This document shows positions 53,468 through 63,969 of a stretch of DNA of 64,000 bases, in pieces. The stretch is from assembly GCF_000350225.1 (NCBI RefSeq), contig NW_005179194.1, forward strand, positions 58,263-122,262. The letters are read 5' to 3'. The position numbers and the translations under genes are program-made. A model generated the notes under the pieces. It searched no databases. It was given only the letters and a program-made list of their open reading frames with translations, and was not told the DNA's origin. This stretch comes from Chondrus crispus (lineage: Eukaryota; Rhodophyta; Florideophyceae; Gigartinales; Gigartinaceae). How positions within the stretch are numbered: position 1 is the stretch's first letter; the number at the start of each line of letters is the position of its first letter.

Positions 53468-54610
53468 GCTACTGCTAAAAAGGCCCTCAGTGAAATTAAG
53501 AACCCTACTCCCCGGCTCTAGTACTGCTCCTCCGACAAACTGGAAAATCCATCTTATCTGGGGTTTTCCGACGCCACTCAAGGAAAGACAGCGTACGGGC
53601 AGACATGCTACCTTTCTGGAGTTTTCCTGCCTGCGGGGGTGCTGATATTTACCACGTTCTTGACTGGCTTAGCTGTAAGCAGAATCGAGTCTCATTCTCA
53701 TCCATCGGTGCAGAAATTCTTGCAGGTGCCACTTCATCAGATCACAGATCGCTCATGGCAGAGCAGCTTCAAGTTCTACATCAGTCAGATACATGCTTTC
53801 CCCATGTACTTACTGTACATTCTCATGGCTTGTTGAGCATAAACACCCCCGCGGAGAGGGGTGTATGCGTCCAGTCCTGTAGACCTCGGATCGCAGAGAA
53901 CGGGATGAAGCACCACGCCCACACGGGACCGGGCGCGGGCCCTGGTAGCAGTGTGGTAGAGCGCGGTCGGGTCGGACGCGCGCACGCGCGAGCGGATCTA
54001 CGCCTCGACGCCCCGGTGCGGTACTGGTAGACGATCCAGTACCGACGGGCGGAGGCGGATCCGGGCTCGCTCGAGTGCTGGCGCGTCCTTGCCCGCGCGG
54101 TCCCTTGCCTAGAACGGACTAGAGTAGGCCGGTCGTTCTAGTAGAGTAAGCGGCAGAGCTCACCTAGACGGAGAGTCGTGGACAAGCTCGTGCTTGTCCT
54201 TTTCCTCCGTCGTCGGTCGCTCGCGTATTTAACGTACAAAGTATTCTATCATAACACTACAGTACCGATGTACTGTAGGGGGCTACTGTAGTGCGGGTCA
54301 GCCTGCACTGTAGCGCTGTCAGGCATCGGGCTGACAGTACACGTGCGTGTCGCGCACACGTGTGGCTCCGTACTGTAGAGCTCCGGCCCTACAGTGCGGG
54401 ATCCAATCTAGATCTAAATGTAGTTTGCCGTTATACCACAGCTTGTACTCAACAGTAACGACGTTGCATGAAGGACAAGATTATCGCCTCCGTCCAACCG
54501 TGTGAAGAATGAGGGACTCCTATGAAACTGGAGAAATCTCAGTAATGAAATGGATCCCTGACAAGCAAAACCTCGCAGACGCCCTTATGAAGAGAAACAT
54601 TGTCATGTAG
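53468..54610 (+). pseudogene. Copia-like element: RNase H, split by a solo LTR
   Basis: After TGA and TAG (53,519-53,521) the frame gives YLGFSDATQGKTAYGQTCYL with the first Asp. A frameshift near 53,645 leads to SFSSIGAEILAGATSSDHRS with the Glu. At 53,833 a foreign LTR enters after HSHGL. Past it, from 54,446, the same frame resumes (YSTVTTLHEGQDYRLRPTV) and ends in WIPDKQNLADALMKRN, the usual copia pol terminus, stopping at 54,608-54,610. Confidence 0.8.
53833..54440 (-). repeat. Solo LTR of a B/C-like gypsy family (608 bp)
   Basis: Flanked by the perfect duplication GCTTG (53,828-53,832; 54,441-54,445). On the minus strand it runs from TGTGGTATAAC to GTTTATGCTCAA. It shares with LTRs B and C the terminal hairpin (ATAAACACCCC/GGGGTGTAT), the dyad in short form (54,257-54,278) and the block GCCTCGACGCCCCGG. 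With no internal element genes beside it, it is a solo LTR left by LTR-LTR recombination. Confidence 0.85.
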
Positions 54611-54730
54611 AAGACACTAAATGACGTACTGGTGTCAGGAATCCTTAGTGCTTCCATCGTGCAAGGGGCCCAACGGACGAGGCATGGAGACGAACGGAGA
54701 CGAGTTCGTTTTGATCACTAAAGCCCCCTT

Positions 54731-56000
54731 TTACTCCTCCTCTTCGTCTATGACAACTTTCCTCGTCTTCCTGCGCTGGCGAGCAACCTCCTCATGTTTC
54801 TCAGCACGCTTCTTTTCCCTCACCAGCTTCTGTTTCTCTTTGGACATCTTCCTCGATGGCCTCTTCTCTTTTCCTACCTTCTGGCGCCACACACGTTTCA
54901 ATTCTGCAAATCCTGCGAATGTAACTCCATCTCCAACGCAAATACTGAAGACCCCATCTCGCATCATCAATCCCTTCCTCTCTACGCAGTCCAATACTAC
55001 CTTTCTCTCCACATCGACAACCACAACATGGTTGACCATCTCCCCATATTCATCTACCCCTTTGATGCTCGCTAAGAACACCCCACTCTTCTGCCGAAAG
55101 AGCCAGGCGGCATCTGGAACATGTCCAACGGCACTTTTAGTATTGTGAAGTGCATACCGCCCCATCACCCTCTCTACCCAAGTACCCGCCATCGCAAGGC
55201 TGTCACAGGGCACAGGACCCTTGGACAAGACCTCCTTGCCTGCGAGAGGCCCGTCTAGGGCAGACAAAGAATTACCAATTCCCGCTCGCAAGCAGTTACC
55301 CGTGCAAGAATAGCAAGCCACGTTGACGGAGGGTATGGAAAAGGAAGAAGCGCGCGTGGAGCTCGGTCTCAGCCCAGGACAAGCAAGCCTCTCGTACCTG
55401 TCCATGCTTTTGCGGCACCATTTGTCCATATATAGCTTCCAGCTGCTGCTCCGGTCCACATCGCAAAATCATCATTGGCTCCTTCTCCGTTGATCCCTCT
55501 CGTAGCTCCACGTCAGAGCATAGAGGACTCCCAGGTGCGTCCATTATCCCACCGCACTCAGCTTCCAAGGTACAGAAGTCGACCTTCCAAAAGCTACTAG
55601 CGCCTCCAGATGACAGATTGGAGGCGTAGTATTGGACAGCTTTCCACCCGTGGCGCTTCCCGGACGCAAGGCTGATGCGTTTAATTTCGTAAGGTCTCTC
55701 CTCTTCTCTATCCTCTACGGACCAATCCACGTGAAGAAAACCGCAACGCGAAACCGTCTCAGCTGTCCACGACATCTTCCTGTCCCGATTGCACCACCCT
55801 CGCTGGACCTCGGACAGCCTGTCCCCGCCCGGCGCAGCGATCCCCGCTCCAAAACTTGACCATTCCATAATGTCGACGTCGTGGTCCATCTCGACTCTGG
55901 CATTTCTACCTCTAACGGACGACACACGCGATACTACGCACAGGCGCCCCGCTCGCTTAAAGAGAAACTGCTTCATGCCACCCCGGCCTGTTCGTACCAC
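54731..56000 (-). pseudogene. Antisense accessory gene of the copia-like element
   Basis: Minus strand, two overlapping frames (56,000-55,296 and 55,459-54,731) that join by a frameshift near 55,400. The first contains MDHDVDIMEWSSFGAGIAAP and YEIKRISLASGKRHGWKAVQ; the second VACYSCTGNCLRAGIGNSLS, VPDAAWLFRQKSGVFLASIK, and MVNHVVVVDVERKVVLDCVE, ending in a Lys/Glu-rich coiled tail and poly-Glu. The NHVVVVD...VVLDC pattern resembles the His and Asp strands of papain-fold cysteine proteases, but no catalytic Cys was assigned. It is unrelated by eye to the gypsy aORF yet stands in the same position and orientation. Confidence 0.5.
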
Positions 56001-56392
56001 GGCTCAAGGAGCTCACAAATGATGTCGGCGGGGCTCGAGGTCGGTTGTGGGAATCCGTGAGCGCTCTGAGTAGTTGCGGCGCAGCAGGACTCGGCGGCTG
56101 AAAGCGGGGTCGTGTGTGCAAGGTGAAATGTGCAGGTGAGGAGGCAGATGCGTGGTGGTTTTGACGATGGACGAAGATAGACGCTGGAGAGTGTGAGCGT
56201 ACACTGCAAATGGACAAGGCGCGGCAAAGCGCAGTAACTCAACGATCTGCGATGCGGAGTTTAAATGCGCAAACGAGCCGAAGGGGAAATGGTTGCGTGA
56301 TCGTCGCAGACAACGCCGACACTGGCGGGTCATGGTTCGAATCGAGATTGAACTCTGGACCACTGTCTTTGGTCGCCACGCAACGGGGTGTG

Positions 56393-56699
56393 TGTTGGAT
56401 GCGCATAAATTCACACGTATTTTAATCCAACCAAACTGTAATTTTAGGGTTGCTGCCGACGGTCGCCGGGAGATTACCGACCGGTGGCCGAGGGAATAAA
56501 AACCGGGGGACTCGCGCGAGGAAGAAGGGATTCCCGGGGGTAACAACTTGAGTACCCGAACACTTCGCCGGCTGCCCGCTTCTCGTTCCCTCACGCAAGT
56601 ACCCATTGCCCCTCTCGACCGCCTCGCTCGGCTCCCTCCGCCACCGCGCTGCTGAGGCACGGGTACCAAACTAACCTCTTCCAACCCGTGTGTGCCACA
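56393..56699 (+). repeat. 3' LTR of the copia-like element (307 bp)
   Basis: TGTTGGATGCGCA to GTGTGCCACA, matching the 5' LTR. The downstream flank begins with the GATAC duplication. Confidence 0.9.
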
Positions 56700-56839
56700 G
56701 ATACTACACGTGCGGTGGGGTTCACTGCTGAATCACGACCTCGTCCAAAGCGTAGCTTCACTAAAATATAGTAGATCCAATAACGTGACTACAAATGTCT
56801 CCATTTTGCAACTTTGGGCAAGGCGCGGTGGGGTCACCC

Positions 56840-57130
56840 TTATGAATGGAGAATATAGCACCAAAATATAGAACTATGCATTTGGGATAGCGAACGCCGA
56901 TTGGTTCAAATTACATTTTCCCGCGAAGTCAAAGTTGGTGAAAAGTGTCCTGAACTTGTGAAGGCCTTTGCATCGTACTTCAGTGAGTAGGAGCATGCAC
57001 TGGTTGACCAGTACGAGGGAGGAGGTTTTTGCCGGTGCGGTTGACCTGCACGTCAATGCAGTTCTACGCAAAATCGTAAAAATGGAAAGGTGTAAAATAT
57101 CGAAGGGCCAATCAAAGCTCCCCAAGTTCC
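56840..57130. other. No gene seen
   Basis: Short unrelated ORFs only; lies between the possible PIF-type end and the piggyBac-like element. Confidence 0.4.
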
Positions 57131-57434
57131 TTAACCCTGTGCTCCAGTTTGTGACGATTTAGGGCGTCACAAAAAGTGAGACGATTTGTGTGACGATTTG
57201 TGAGAGTTTTGCTCTTTTCGCCGCTGTCATCTCATTCGTCTCACTCCATCTTCTCATTCGTCACACATGGTTTGTGAATATTTGTTGAATTGTAGCACTT
57301 TTTGAGAACGTTTTGTGATCATCACAAAAACCGTCTCAAACATCACACATTTTCGTGAATCTTTTGTGATGGTTTTGTGCGACGCATCTCAAAACCCTCA
57401 AACGTCAACCTTGAAATCAAAACTCTCACACTGA

Positions 57435-57494
57435 CAGTGTGCATTTTGTGATGGCAGTGTGCATTTTGTGATGGCAGTGTGCATTTTGTGATGG
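57435..57494. repeat. Three 20-bp tandem repeats
   Basis: CAGTGTGCATTTTGTGATGG repeated exactly three times, followed by a variant unit. Each holds one TTTTGTGA box; the array sits just upstream of a TATA box. Confidence 0.85.
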
Positions 57495-57530
57495 CTTTGT
57501 GTGAGTTTTGTGATGGCATCACAAAGATCA

Positions 57531-57540
57531 TATATAAAAG
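57531..57540 (+). promoter_or_regulatory. TATA box inside the piggyBac-like element
   Basis: TATATAAAAG, a near-consensus TATA box, 36 bp downstream of the tandem TTTTGTGA array and upstream of a 65-codon ORF at 57,664. This suggests a transcribed internal unit or a captured promoter. Confidence 0.45.
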
Positions 57541-58438
57541 GCTCTTCATCTCAAAAGGCAAACAAACTGAACAACGTCACACAAAAAAGATCTCTCTTTC
57601 CAGCCCTCTACGGCTAGTTCCCAGAGACACTTCTCCTTCCCTTCGTGTTCGCAACTGCGTAGGTTGAACCGGAATTACTGCACGAGAAGGTCAGTGGGAC
57701 CCAAACCTACTGCGTACTATGTAGTTGGGTCAAAACATGGACAAAAGACGGGCGACCCAAGACACTTAGAAAGGGCTCGCGCCAGGTTCAGTAGTGTTCT
57801 ACATGTAGGCAAGCTATCTGCTGCAGCTGCCGGACGGTCTGGCATTCTCACCCTACACTGAAGCGACATGGGCCCTCTCCTGTCCATGAGAGAAAGTTTG
57901 ACTCTGAGCGACGCACTCCTCGACGAATAAGGCAGGCTTCACAAGCCCGAGAGTGAAGGTCGTAAAATGTCTGTAGAACAAGGCTATCAGCTATTCTTTT
58001 TAGATGGGTTTGTGATGGTTTGTTGATGTTGGAGATGATTGTGAGACAATGGTGTGAAAGTCACAAAACAATTTGTGTGTGAATCACAAAACAGTCAACA
58101 AAAGAGCACTTCAAGATGTTGACGTCACAAAAATAAAGTGAGATTCACAAAAACGAAGCGAGATTCACAAAACTTGTGAGAACTTTGAGACGTTTGTGTG
58201 CATTTTGTGAAGTTTATGCCCCGATCACAAAATAGGACCACCCCACACTTTTCAGGAGGACACTGCTCGAGAAGTACGGGTCTCCTGGAGACAAAACGTA
58301 TATCTTCTTAACGACAATAGAATTCTGCGTTCAACAAACCTACTCTCGGGACGTAGCGCTCAACAAGACCGAAGCAGGAGGAAAATAACCCGACTGGGCC
58401 AAAAAAATAGCCGTCACAAAAAAGGAGCACAGGGTTAA

Positions 58439-58711
58439 CGAATGAGCCCTTTAAACTCACCGCTAGGGATACTCAAATAGGTTCATCCCGAGTGTCTATC
58501 CGACCGGGCGTTATCAAAACATGAAAATAGAGACTATACGTTTGCGCTTGTGAGAAATAAATATGAGCAACTCTTCAGCAATTGGTTGCTGAAGAGTTAG
58601 ACGGAAATTGATAAACTCACGAAAACTTTCCTCGTATACGCACGCCAGCCTCAGGAGTATTACAGGAGTAATACACTGCAGGCCTCAACACTTGATCGCC
58701 CGCACGAGTCG
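58439..58711. other. No gene seen
   Basis: AT-rich. It contains a short hairpin, ACTCTTCAGCAA/TTGCTGAAGAGT (58,570-58,599), whose 12-bp arms flank a 6-base loop. Confidence 0.5.
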
Positions 58712-59485
58712 ATGCCAGGCCCTCGTTGTGCTGGTCGCGTTGCGCGCCCACCGCCCGCGAGAAGCCCTGCACCCGCCGTCAGATACGCTCCGCGGCTACG
58801 TCGCCGCCTGCCTCGACGCCGCTGCGCTCGTCGGCCGGAGATACTCCTGAGCGCTCGCGGTGTCCCTCTCTCCCGTTGCGTTCCACCATGCGCCCCCTGC
58901 ACCCGACCCGCTTCGTCGTCCTCTTCCTCATGGCCACATGCGGCACTGCCGACGGCAGCCTCGCATCGAATGCAATCAGCCTCTTCATCTCCTTATCAAT
59001 CCCAACTGATCCCTTAGATCCCCTCCAACTCCCCCTACCTACCTGCAACCCCCCGTTCCACATGTTCCGCACCTACACCCCTGCTCCCCAACCCATAGGT
59101 CTTCATCCTCGACACCACCACCACCGGCCTCTCCCCAGACTCCTCCTCCCTCTCTCCATGCCACCCGTCCAGGAGCACGACTCCCTCGCCAAGTCCTCTT
59201 CCCCTCGCACTGTTCCCCCTATATCCGCCCCATCCCACCTCCCTCTGCGTTCGTCCCTCCCTACAATCCTTCGACAACATCTCTACCCTGCCGCGCCCAC
59301 ATGCCCGACTCCCCGCCCCCGCCGCCGACGCACGCGCCTTCCGACCCGCCCCGGCCGCAAACATCCCCCACACACGCCGCTGCCGCGCAAAGCTCAACAA
59401 CAACTTCGACCGCCTGTTTCAAGCCGTCCCCCCCAAGTCCTTCGGACTTATCGCTGCAGCCCTTGCTGAAACATCCTTCTAGCGC
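58712..59485 (+). other. Possible bHLH-like gene fragment
   Basis: Ala/Pro/Ser-rich frames on the plus strand. From about 59,095 one frame reads VFILDTTTTGLSPDSSS and ends with HTRRCRAKLNNNFDRLFQAV, then PPKSFGLIAAALAETSF-stop. The HTRRCRAKLN...F..L...VP pattern fits the basic region and first helix of a bHLH domain, but the second helix is not evident, and the upstream exon structure is unclear. It could equally be low-complexity sequence. Confidence 0.25.
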
Positions 59486-59697
59486 CTCCAGTTGCAATTT
59501 AACCACCCGCGTTGCGCACCCCTCTCTCTCTGCCGACTCCTCTCACCGGCGGCCCTGCCGCACGCCGGCCCAGCCCGCATAACCCATTTTTCTCGGGAGG
59601 AAGCGCAATCGAGATGGAAGACACCTGCAGGCGCGCACGTCAGCATTTCGCGATAGTCTGATGACCGTGGCCTAGGTTTTGCTTCGCTCAGAAATAT

Positions 59698-60128
59698 TTA
59701 TTCGCGCTTACTGGTAAAAGCTTCCATCATGACTTTAAGCTTCTCTAGCGCGAGGTTGTGCAAGGCCTCACGTTCTCCTGCACGCTCGTCTCTATCTCTC
59801 TCCCTTTCAATGCGATCAGCAGCGAAGCGTTCGCGCTGCAAGGCTAACTGCTCGCGTTCCAATTCAAATCTTGCCAAGTCGCCCTCTTTCAGTTGTTCCC
59901 CAAACGCCGCTAACTCTCCTGGAAAACCTGAAGCCATCATCTTCTTGCGCTTCGTACGCATCCGTGGAGTACCATCGAAGTCGCTGGCGCTATCGTTCCC
60001 ATCGCTCCTGTAGTAATATGGTCTTCTTGAACGGAAAACCGCGAGTGTATACCACTTCTTCCCTTACGCTCATCGCCTTCGCCACTGCTTGACGCAGGCA
60101 AACCCGTCTCTTCCTCTACAGTCGCCAT
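59698..60128 (-). pseudogene. Small coiled-coil protein of unknown function
   Basis: From ATG at 60,128 (MATVEEETGLPASSSGEGDE). A frame change near 60,020 leads to SDGNDSASDFDGTPRMRTKR and then a charged coiled coil (ARFELEREQLALQRERFAAD and onward) ending at 59,698. The C-terminal coiled coil is like that found after Myb/SANT-type DNA-binding regions in transposon-encoded second proteins, but no such domain is present here. The frame change may be a short intron or an indel. Confidence 0.4.
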
Positions 60129-60678
60129 TGCGCGTGTGCGTTGGTTTTTTGAAGTGGGCGGAGGCAGATTGCTTGCGTGTGAGATCGCAATGGTCAAAAA
60201 TGTCAAGTTCCCGCGATTTTGCAAGACATCTGTCCTCAAATACTTTCTCACGGCTCTGCACTAACTAGTGGGATATAGGGAATGTTGAGTTGACATCCAT
60301 TGCAGAATTCTGCAAAAGAATTTTCAGTGTAATGTCTTTTGCTCACAAGTGCTGAAATCATTTCTCATTTCTGCAGGCGTATAGTCACTAATTTGCGAAA
60401 TGTATTTATTTTCAACTCAAATGGACACGTTTTCTATTTTTCTTTGGTAGATCAACTTGTTTTAAGGATGTGCCCGACGATATTTTCTAGAATGGGTCAA
60501 AAACGCAGGTATATCATAAGGGCTATTTGTAGGTTGTTTTTAGCCGGCCACGACGTTTGAACTGCTACTCTACCCTCATTTTTTCCTTCAAACTGCAGGG
60601 AAAAAAGGCGGGTAGAGTTGACGACGATGTTGCGACCTTTGTAGCCCTTTTTGGTCGCGACGGGCACCTACGACCAAC

Positions 60679-63150
60679 ATGAAATGTGCTCTGTGCATCT
60701 CTACGAACCGCAAGGCGACGCACACAGTTTATGCATCGCTGCGCAAGGTGCTCCTCTCCAGAGGGGTGCCACATTTGGAAGAATCCGACAGAATATGCTG
60801 GCAGTGCACGCGAGAGAGCAGAATGGTTGCAGTCCTCGAGGGCGACGCCTACTTGAAGGTCTGTACGGAAAACGAAGCGATGAAAATCTTTTAAACTTCG
60901 GCAAACGATTGCCAAGACTGCGCCTCACATGTGGACGGGAGAACGTTTTTGACAAATGGGATTTGAAGATACCACACTACTTTTAGCTCACGCATCCGGC
61001 TCGATCAATTGCTAACTCTTTTTGTCGTGTTTGCAGCACTTTTGCTCCTTCTACGCCTTAGATATCTAACGTTCCTATACAGAGCGCGTTTCCTGGTTCT
61101 GTCTACGGAGTCATGCGACATGTGAGCGCGCAGCATGGACGCGCAGACGGCGTCATATCCCTGAGAGACCGACGCAGGGCAGCTAGATTGGTGGTTAGGG
61201 AGGTCATTCCTGGTACCGTTAGGCACACTCTCAACAAAGCTATTCTAGGTTCCAAGAGCGCCCCTGGGAAGCGGAAAGATCGTGGGCGGTCGCTAGGGCT
61301 GGACAGTGACCGAGCTGTGGTTGTCGTGCGCTCGAAGCGGCGTAGGTTTTGCTTTCCGAATGCCCCGACGGTCAACGCGGCTGGGCTGCGCATGCCTGCG
61401 GCTAGCATGGAGAGTGACGACGATCTGGTTGACCCCGTTGGCAGGCATCGCTGCACACGAGGCACGACCGTTGCTCCAGGTCTGTACCAAGTAACAAATC
61501 CAAGCAAAGAGAAGATAGGCCGTGCCCAGGAGCCTTTGGAGATAATGAATGAGTGCGACTTGTCGTCTTTTATGACATTGCGGACAGAATAGTGCTCAGT
61601 CTGGCGTGTCGGGGCCGATGCTTCGCCCCTGGCTGCGCTGCTGTTGACGCTCTGCCCATTATACCGCGAGGGACGATTGTTGAGGGGCGGGCCATTGTCG
61701 TGTCAGTGAAGTGCAGCGCGTGTCTGGAGGAGTTCCGCTTGAACCGAGGCTCTAAAGACCGCCTTGATGCGCACTCTGCTCGCTCGCCCGCTTTGTTGAA
61801 CGTGTTGGCTTCAATCGCGATTGTAGTGCGTGGAGGCTCTCTACAAAAGATAAACACTTTCGCAGCGCTGACGGGAATGGGGCCGGGCATCGACGACACA
61901 GTTTCGTACCGGTACCTTGAGGATGCTGCGCTTCGGGACAAGATTGTATGCGCTGCCAAAGCGGAATGCATGCATGCCCTCGACGTTTCGCTTGAGTCTG
62001 AGAATGAGCGATCCGGAGATGCGCCTGACCTCTCTTTCGACGGCGCCTGGAGTCGCGGGCGGAACGCGTCGGTTGGGTATGGGGACTTGCTTGCGCACCT
62101 CACAGAGAAGCCCGACGGCTACGTGACCCGCTTCCCAGTCGTCGGGTTTCACGTTGTGCAAAAAAGCAGGCATACAGGCCTCCGGCCAGTGGCAGTCGCT
62201 GGCAGCGAGGATGCTGAGGAAGAGTCGAGCGCGGCAGATGTAGTCTACATGTCATTTGAAGGAGAGCATGGAGTGGCAGGCGCGTCGCAGACTATGGAGG
62301 ACTCGTGCTTCGAGGCTATCATGCCAGACGTGAATAACAGGCTGGTGAGTGTTAGGAAGCAGGTTACGCTCGTCTGTGACGGTGATTTGAGATTGGGAGC
62401 AAAGGCTCGCCAGCTAGACTATGTTCGCGATATAGGACTGGACCTGCGTCATTTCTCGTCAACTGTCAAAAACGTTTACTCAAGGCATATGGCGAGAATC
62501 GGAAGACGGCGAGCGAGGAGCACATCGCGCTGATAGATAATGTACAAAAGCACCTGCTCTGGTGCTACTACATTGGAAAGCAAAACAAATTGTCGGCCTC
62601 GAAATTCGATGACGCAGTTGTTGGCTGTGTGGACCACTGGAGGGGCGACCACAGTCAATGTCCACCATCCTCCGTCTGTGTCAAAAGTGGCCTGGGCTCG
62701 TCGTATCAGGTGCCCGCAAATCGGTCCCTGGCTTCTTTGAGCGAGAACAGCGCGGCGCTCCTGAAGCAGCGCGTCCGGGCCGCATTGCGACGAGAGGAGT
62801 ATCAACAGGTGCTGGTTGACGCAAACACTTCCATCAAAGAGTCGTGCCATCATTCGATGGTCATCCACGGATCCTCCAACGGAAAGAGCGGCAACGACGG
62901 GATAAACGCAACTCTTCGAAGGAGCATAGAGGTGCTTGTGTGGAACAGGGGCGTGCTCTGGACGGCAGAAGTCCTTCTGGACATGGTCCTCGGCAGCCCA
63001 CAGGTGCTGTCTGAAGCCGACAAGTCATACCTGGCGCGGATCGACAAGCAGGTGGAGACCGACAGAAAGACACAGATGAAGATGGCGTGCGATGAGCTTG
63101 AGGCCCGTCAGAAGCACTCCGACGAGCGTGTGGAAAGAATGAAGCCGTAA
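60679..63150 (+). pseudogene. Mutator-like (MULE) transposase gene with N-terminal zinc finger
   Basis: A first exon-like ORF (60,679-60,894) has CALC...ICWQC, a possible zinc finger. ORF 61,113-61,592 and its continuation to 62,533 include CRGRCFAPGC...CSACLEEF cysteine pairs, LSFDGAWSRGRNASVGYG with the first Asp, and VTLVCDGDLRLGAKARQLDY with the second. After a frame change near 62,500 come VDHWRGDHSQCP...SVC, NTSIKESCHHSM with a candidate Glu, and VLVWNRGVLWTAEVLL, ending at 63,150. This matches the layout of Mutator-like transposases of animals and protists. Frame changes near 61,580 and 62,500 may be indels or introns; 60,895-61,112 ends in TTTGCAG and looks intronic. Terminal repeats were not found. 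Confidence 0.6.
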
Positions 63151-63277
63151 AACATGGCGTTTGCAACCCAGCTGATCCCGTACGGAGCCTATGCTGCAAA
63201 AGTGCGTGCACTCCCGAAAGACAACGCTCTCACCAGACAGTACGCAAAAGTAGTCTTACCCCGCACAGAGGCGACAT

Positions 63278-63661
63278 GTGTACTGCAACTCCGAGAAATG
63301 CAGCCGCTGTAAAGTGCAGGAGAGAGGAGAGGAGCGCGGGGGGCTTTGCATGACTTGCTCCGCGCGGCGGCACCTGGTAGTGGAGCAACGGCAGTATCCG
63401 TGGACGCTCAGTGGATGTTTGAGCTACGACAGAGTTGAGAGCGATTCTAGCGATGTCGCTTCCGTTTTTTTGTGAGTGAGGTCTTTGCCTGTGTATGCGC
63501 CTTGTCAGGGTCTCTTCGGCCGCCTAACTTCTCTACCAACAACAACCGAGCCCGAAAAGCCGCTGGAGCCCGGCACGGCAACGAGGCGCAGAATGCTGCA
63601 AAATCGAGTGGCGGACTTGACCGCAATAATGGATAAGCAGTTCGACTTGGCAACAACATAA
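63278..63661 (+). other. Possible 3' exons of the MULE gene
   Basis: ORF 63,278-63,475 has CNSEKCSRCKV...GLCMTCSARRHL, a Cys-rich motif. After a GTGAGT...TTGTCAG stretch that looks like a short intron (63,472-63,509), RRRMLQNRVADLTAIMDKQF forms a C-terminal helix ending at 63,661. The splice phase does not fit perfectly, so linkage to the transposase is uncertain. Confidence 0.3.
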
Positions 63662-63924
63662 AGGCACATAAACTCAAACTGAGCTCTTGTTAGCATCGAA
63701 GCCGGCTTGGTGGCGGGATCTAGAAGAATTGAACTCAGTGATGCGTGTAGGTCTTCCCTCAGCGCCCCTGCGTCAAGCCCCTCCTCCTGGCTAGCAACCC
63801 TTATGAGCTTTACTACAGCCTGCGGGGCGCCTTCGAGGGACCCGTTGCAGAAAAACGCATTCACAATCTCGTACCCCTCTTGCGCACCTATCCCCCGCCA
63901 TTTGAAGCAGCCCATCGCAGCCAC
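63505..63924 (-). CDS. Hypothetical protein
   Basis: 139-codon ORF on the minus strand, MAAMGCFKWRGIGAQEGYEI onward, with a helical middle (GAPQAVVKLIRVASQEEGLD) that has coding-like composition. It overlaps the proposed 3' exon of the transposase on the other strand for 150 bases, so only one of the two is likely to be real over the overlap. No family recognised. Confidence 0.3.
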   Translation of the reverse strand: MAAMGCFKWRGIGAQEGYEIVNAFFCNGSLEGAPQAVVKLIRVASQEEGLDAGALREDLHASLSSILLDPATKPASMLTRAQFEFMCLYVVAKSNCLSIIAVKSATRFCSILRLVAVPGSSGFSGSVVVGREVRRPKRP

Positions 63925-63951
63925 AACTGCGAACGCAAAAACGGTCGCGTA

Positions 63952-63969
63952 CCTAGACTTAAGTCTAGG
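63952..63969. repeat. 18-bp perfect palindrome
   Basis: CCTAGACTTAAGTCTAGG near the window edge. It could be a regulatory dyad or the edge of an element that continues outside. Confidence 0.5.

Larger units (their letters stand above)
48720..56699 (+). mobile_element. Ty1/copia-like LTR retrotransposon, 8.0 kb
   Basis: Flanked by the perfect 5-bp duplication GATAC (48,715-48,719 and 56,700-56,704). Two LTRs of about 310 bp enclose gag, protease, integrase, RT and RNase H in copia order. A 1.8-kb extra region follows, with a gene on the opposite strand. A solo gypsy LTR has inserted in RNase H. Several pol frames are disrupted. The LTRs match at most positions, with an 8-bp length difference. 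Confidence 0.9.
57135..58434. mobile_element. piggyBac-like non-autonomous element (1.3 kb)
   Basis: Flanked by TTAA on both sides (57,131-57,134; 58,435-58,438). The ends are inverted: CCCTGTGCTCC then, after a short variable stretch, TTTGTGACG. TTAA duplication and CCC termini are the hallmarks of piggyBac. No transposase is encoded; the longest ORF is 65 codons (57,664-57,861). Both arms are packed with TTTGTGA boxes, mainly forward in the left arm and inverted (TCACAAA) in the right. Confidence 0.7.

Noticed and set aside
58726..59469. 247-codon Pro/His-rich ORF as a gene
   Set aside because: Low complexity; the alternative frame from about 59,095 gives the more protein-like ending, and even that is weak.
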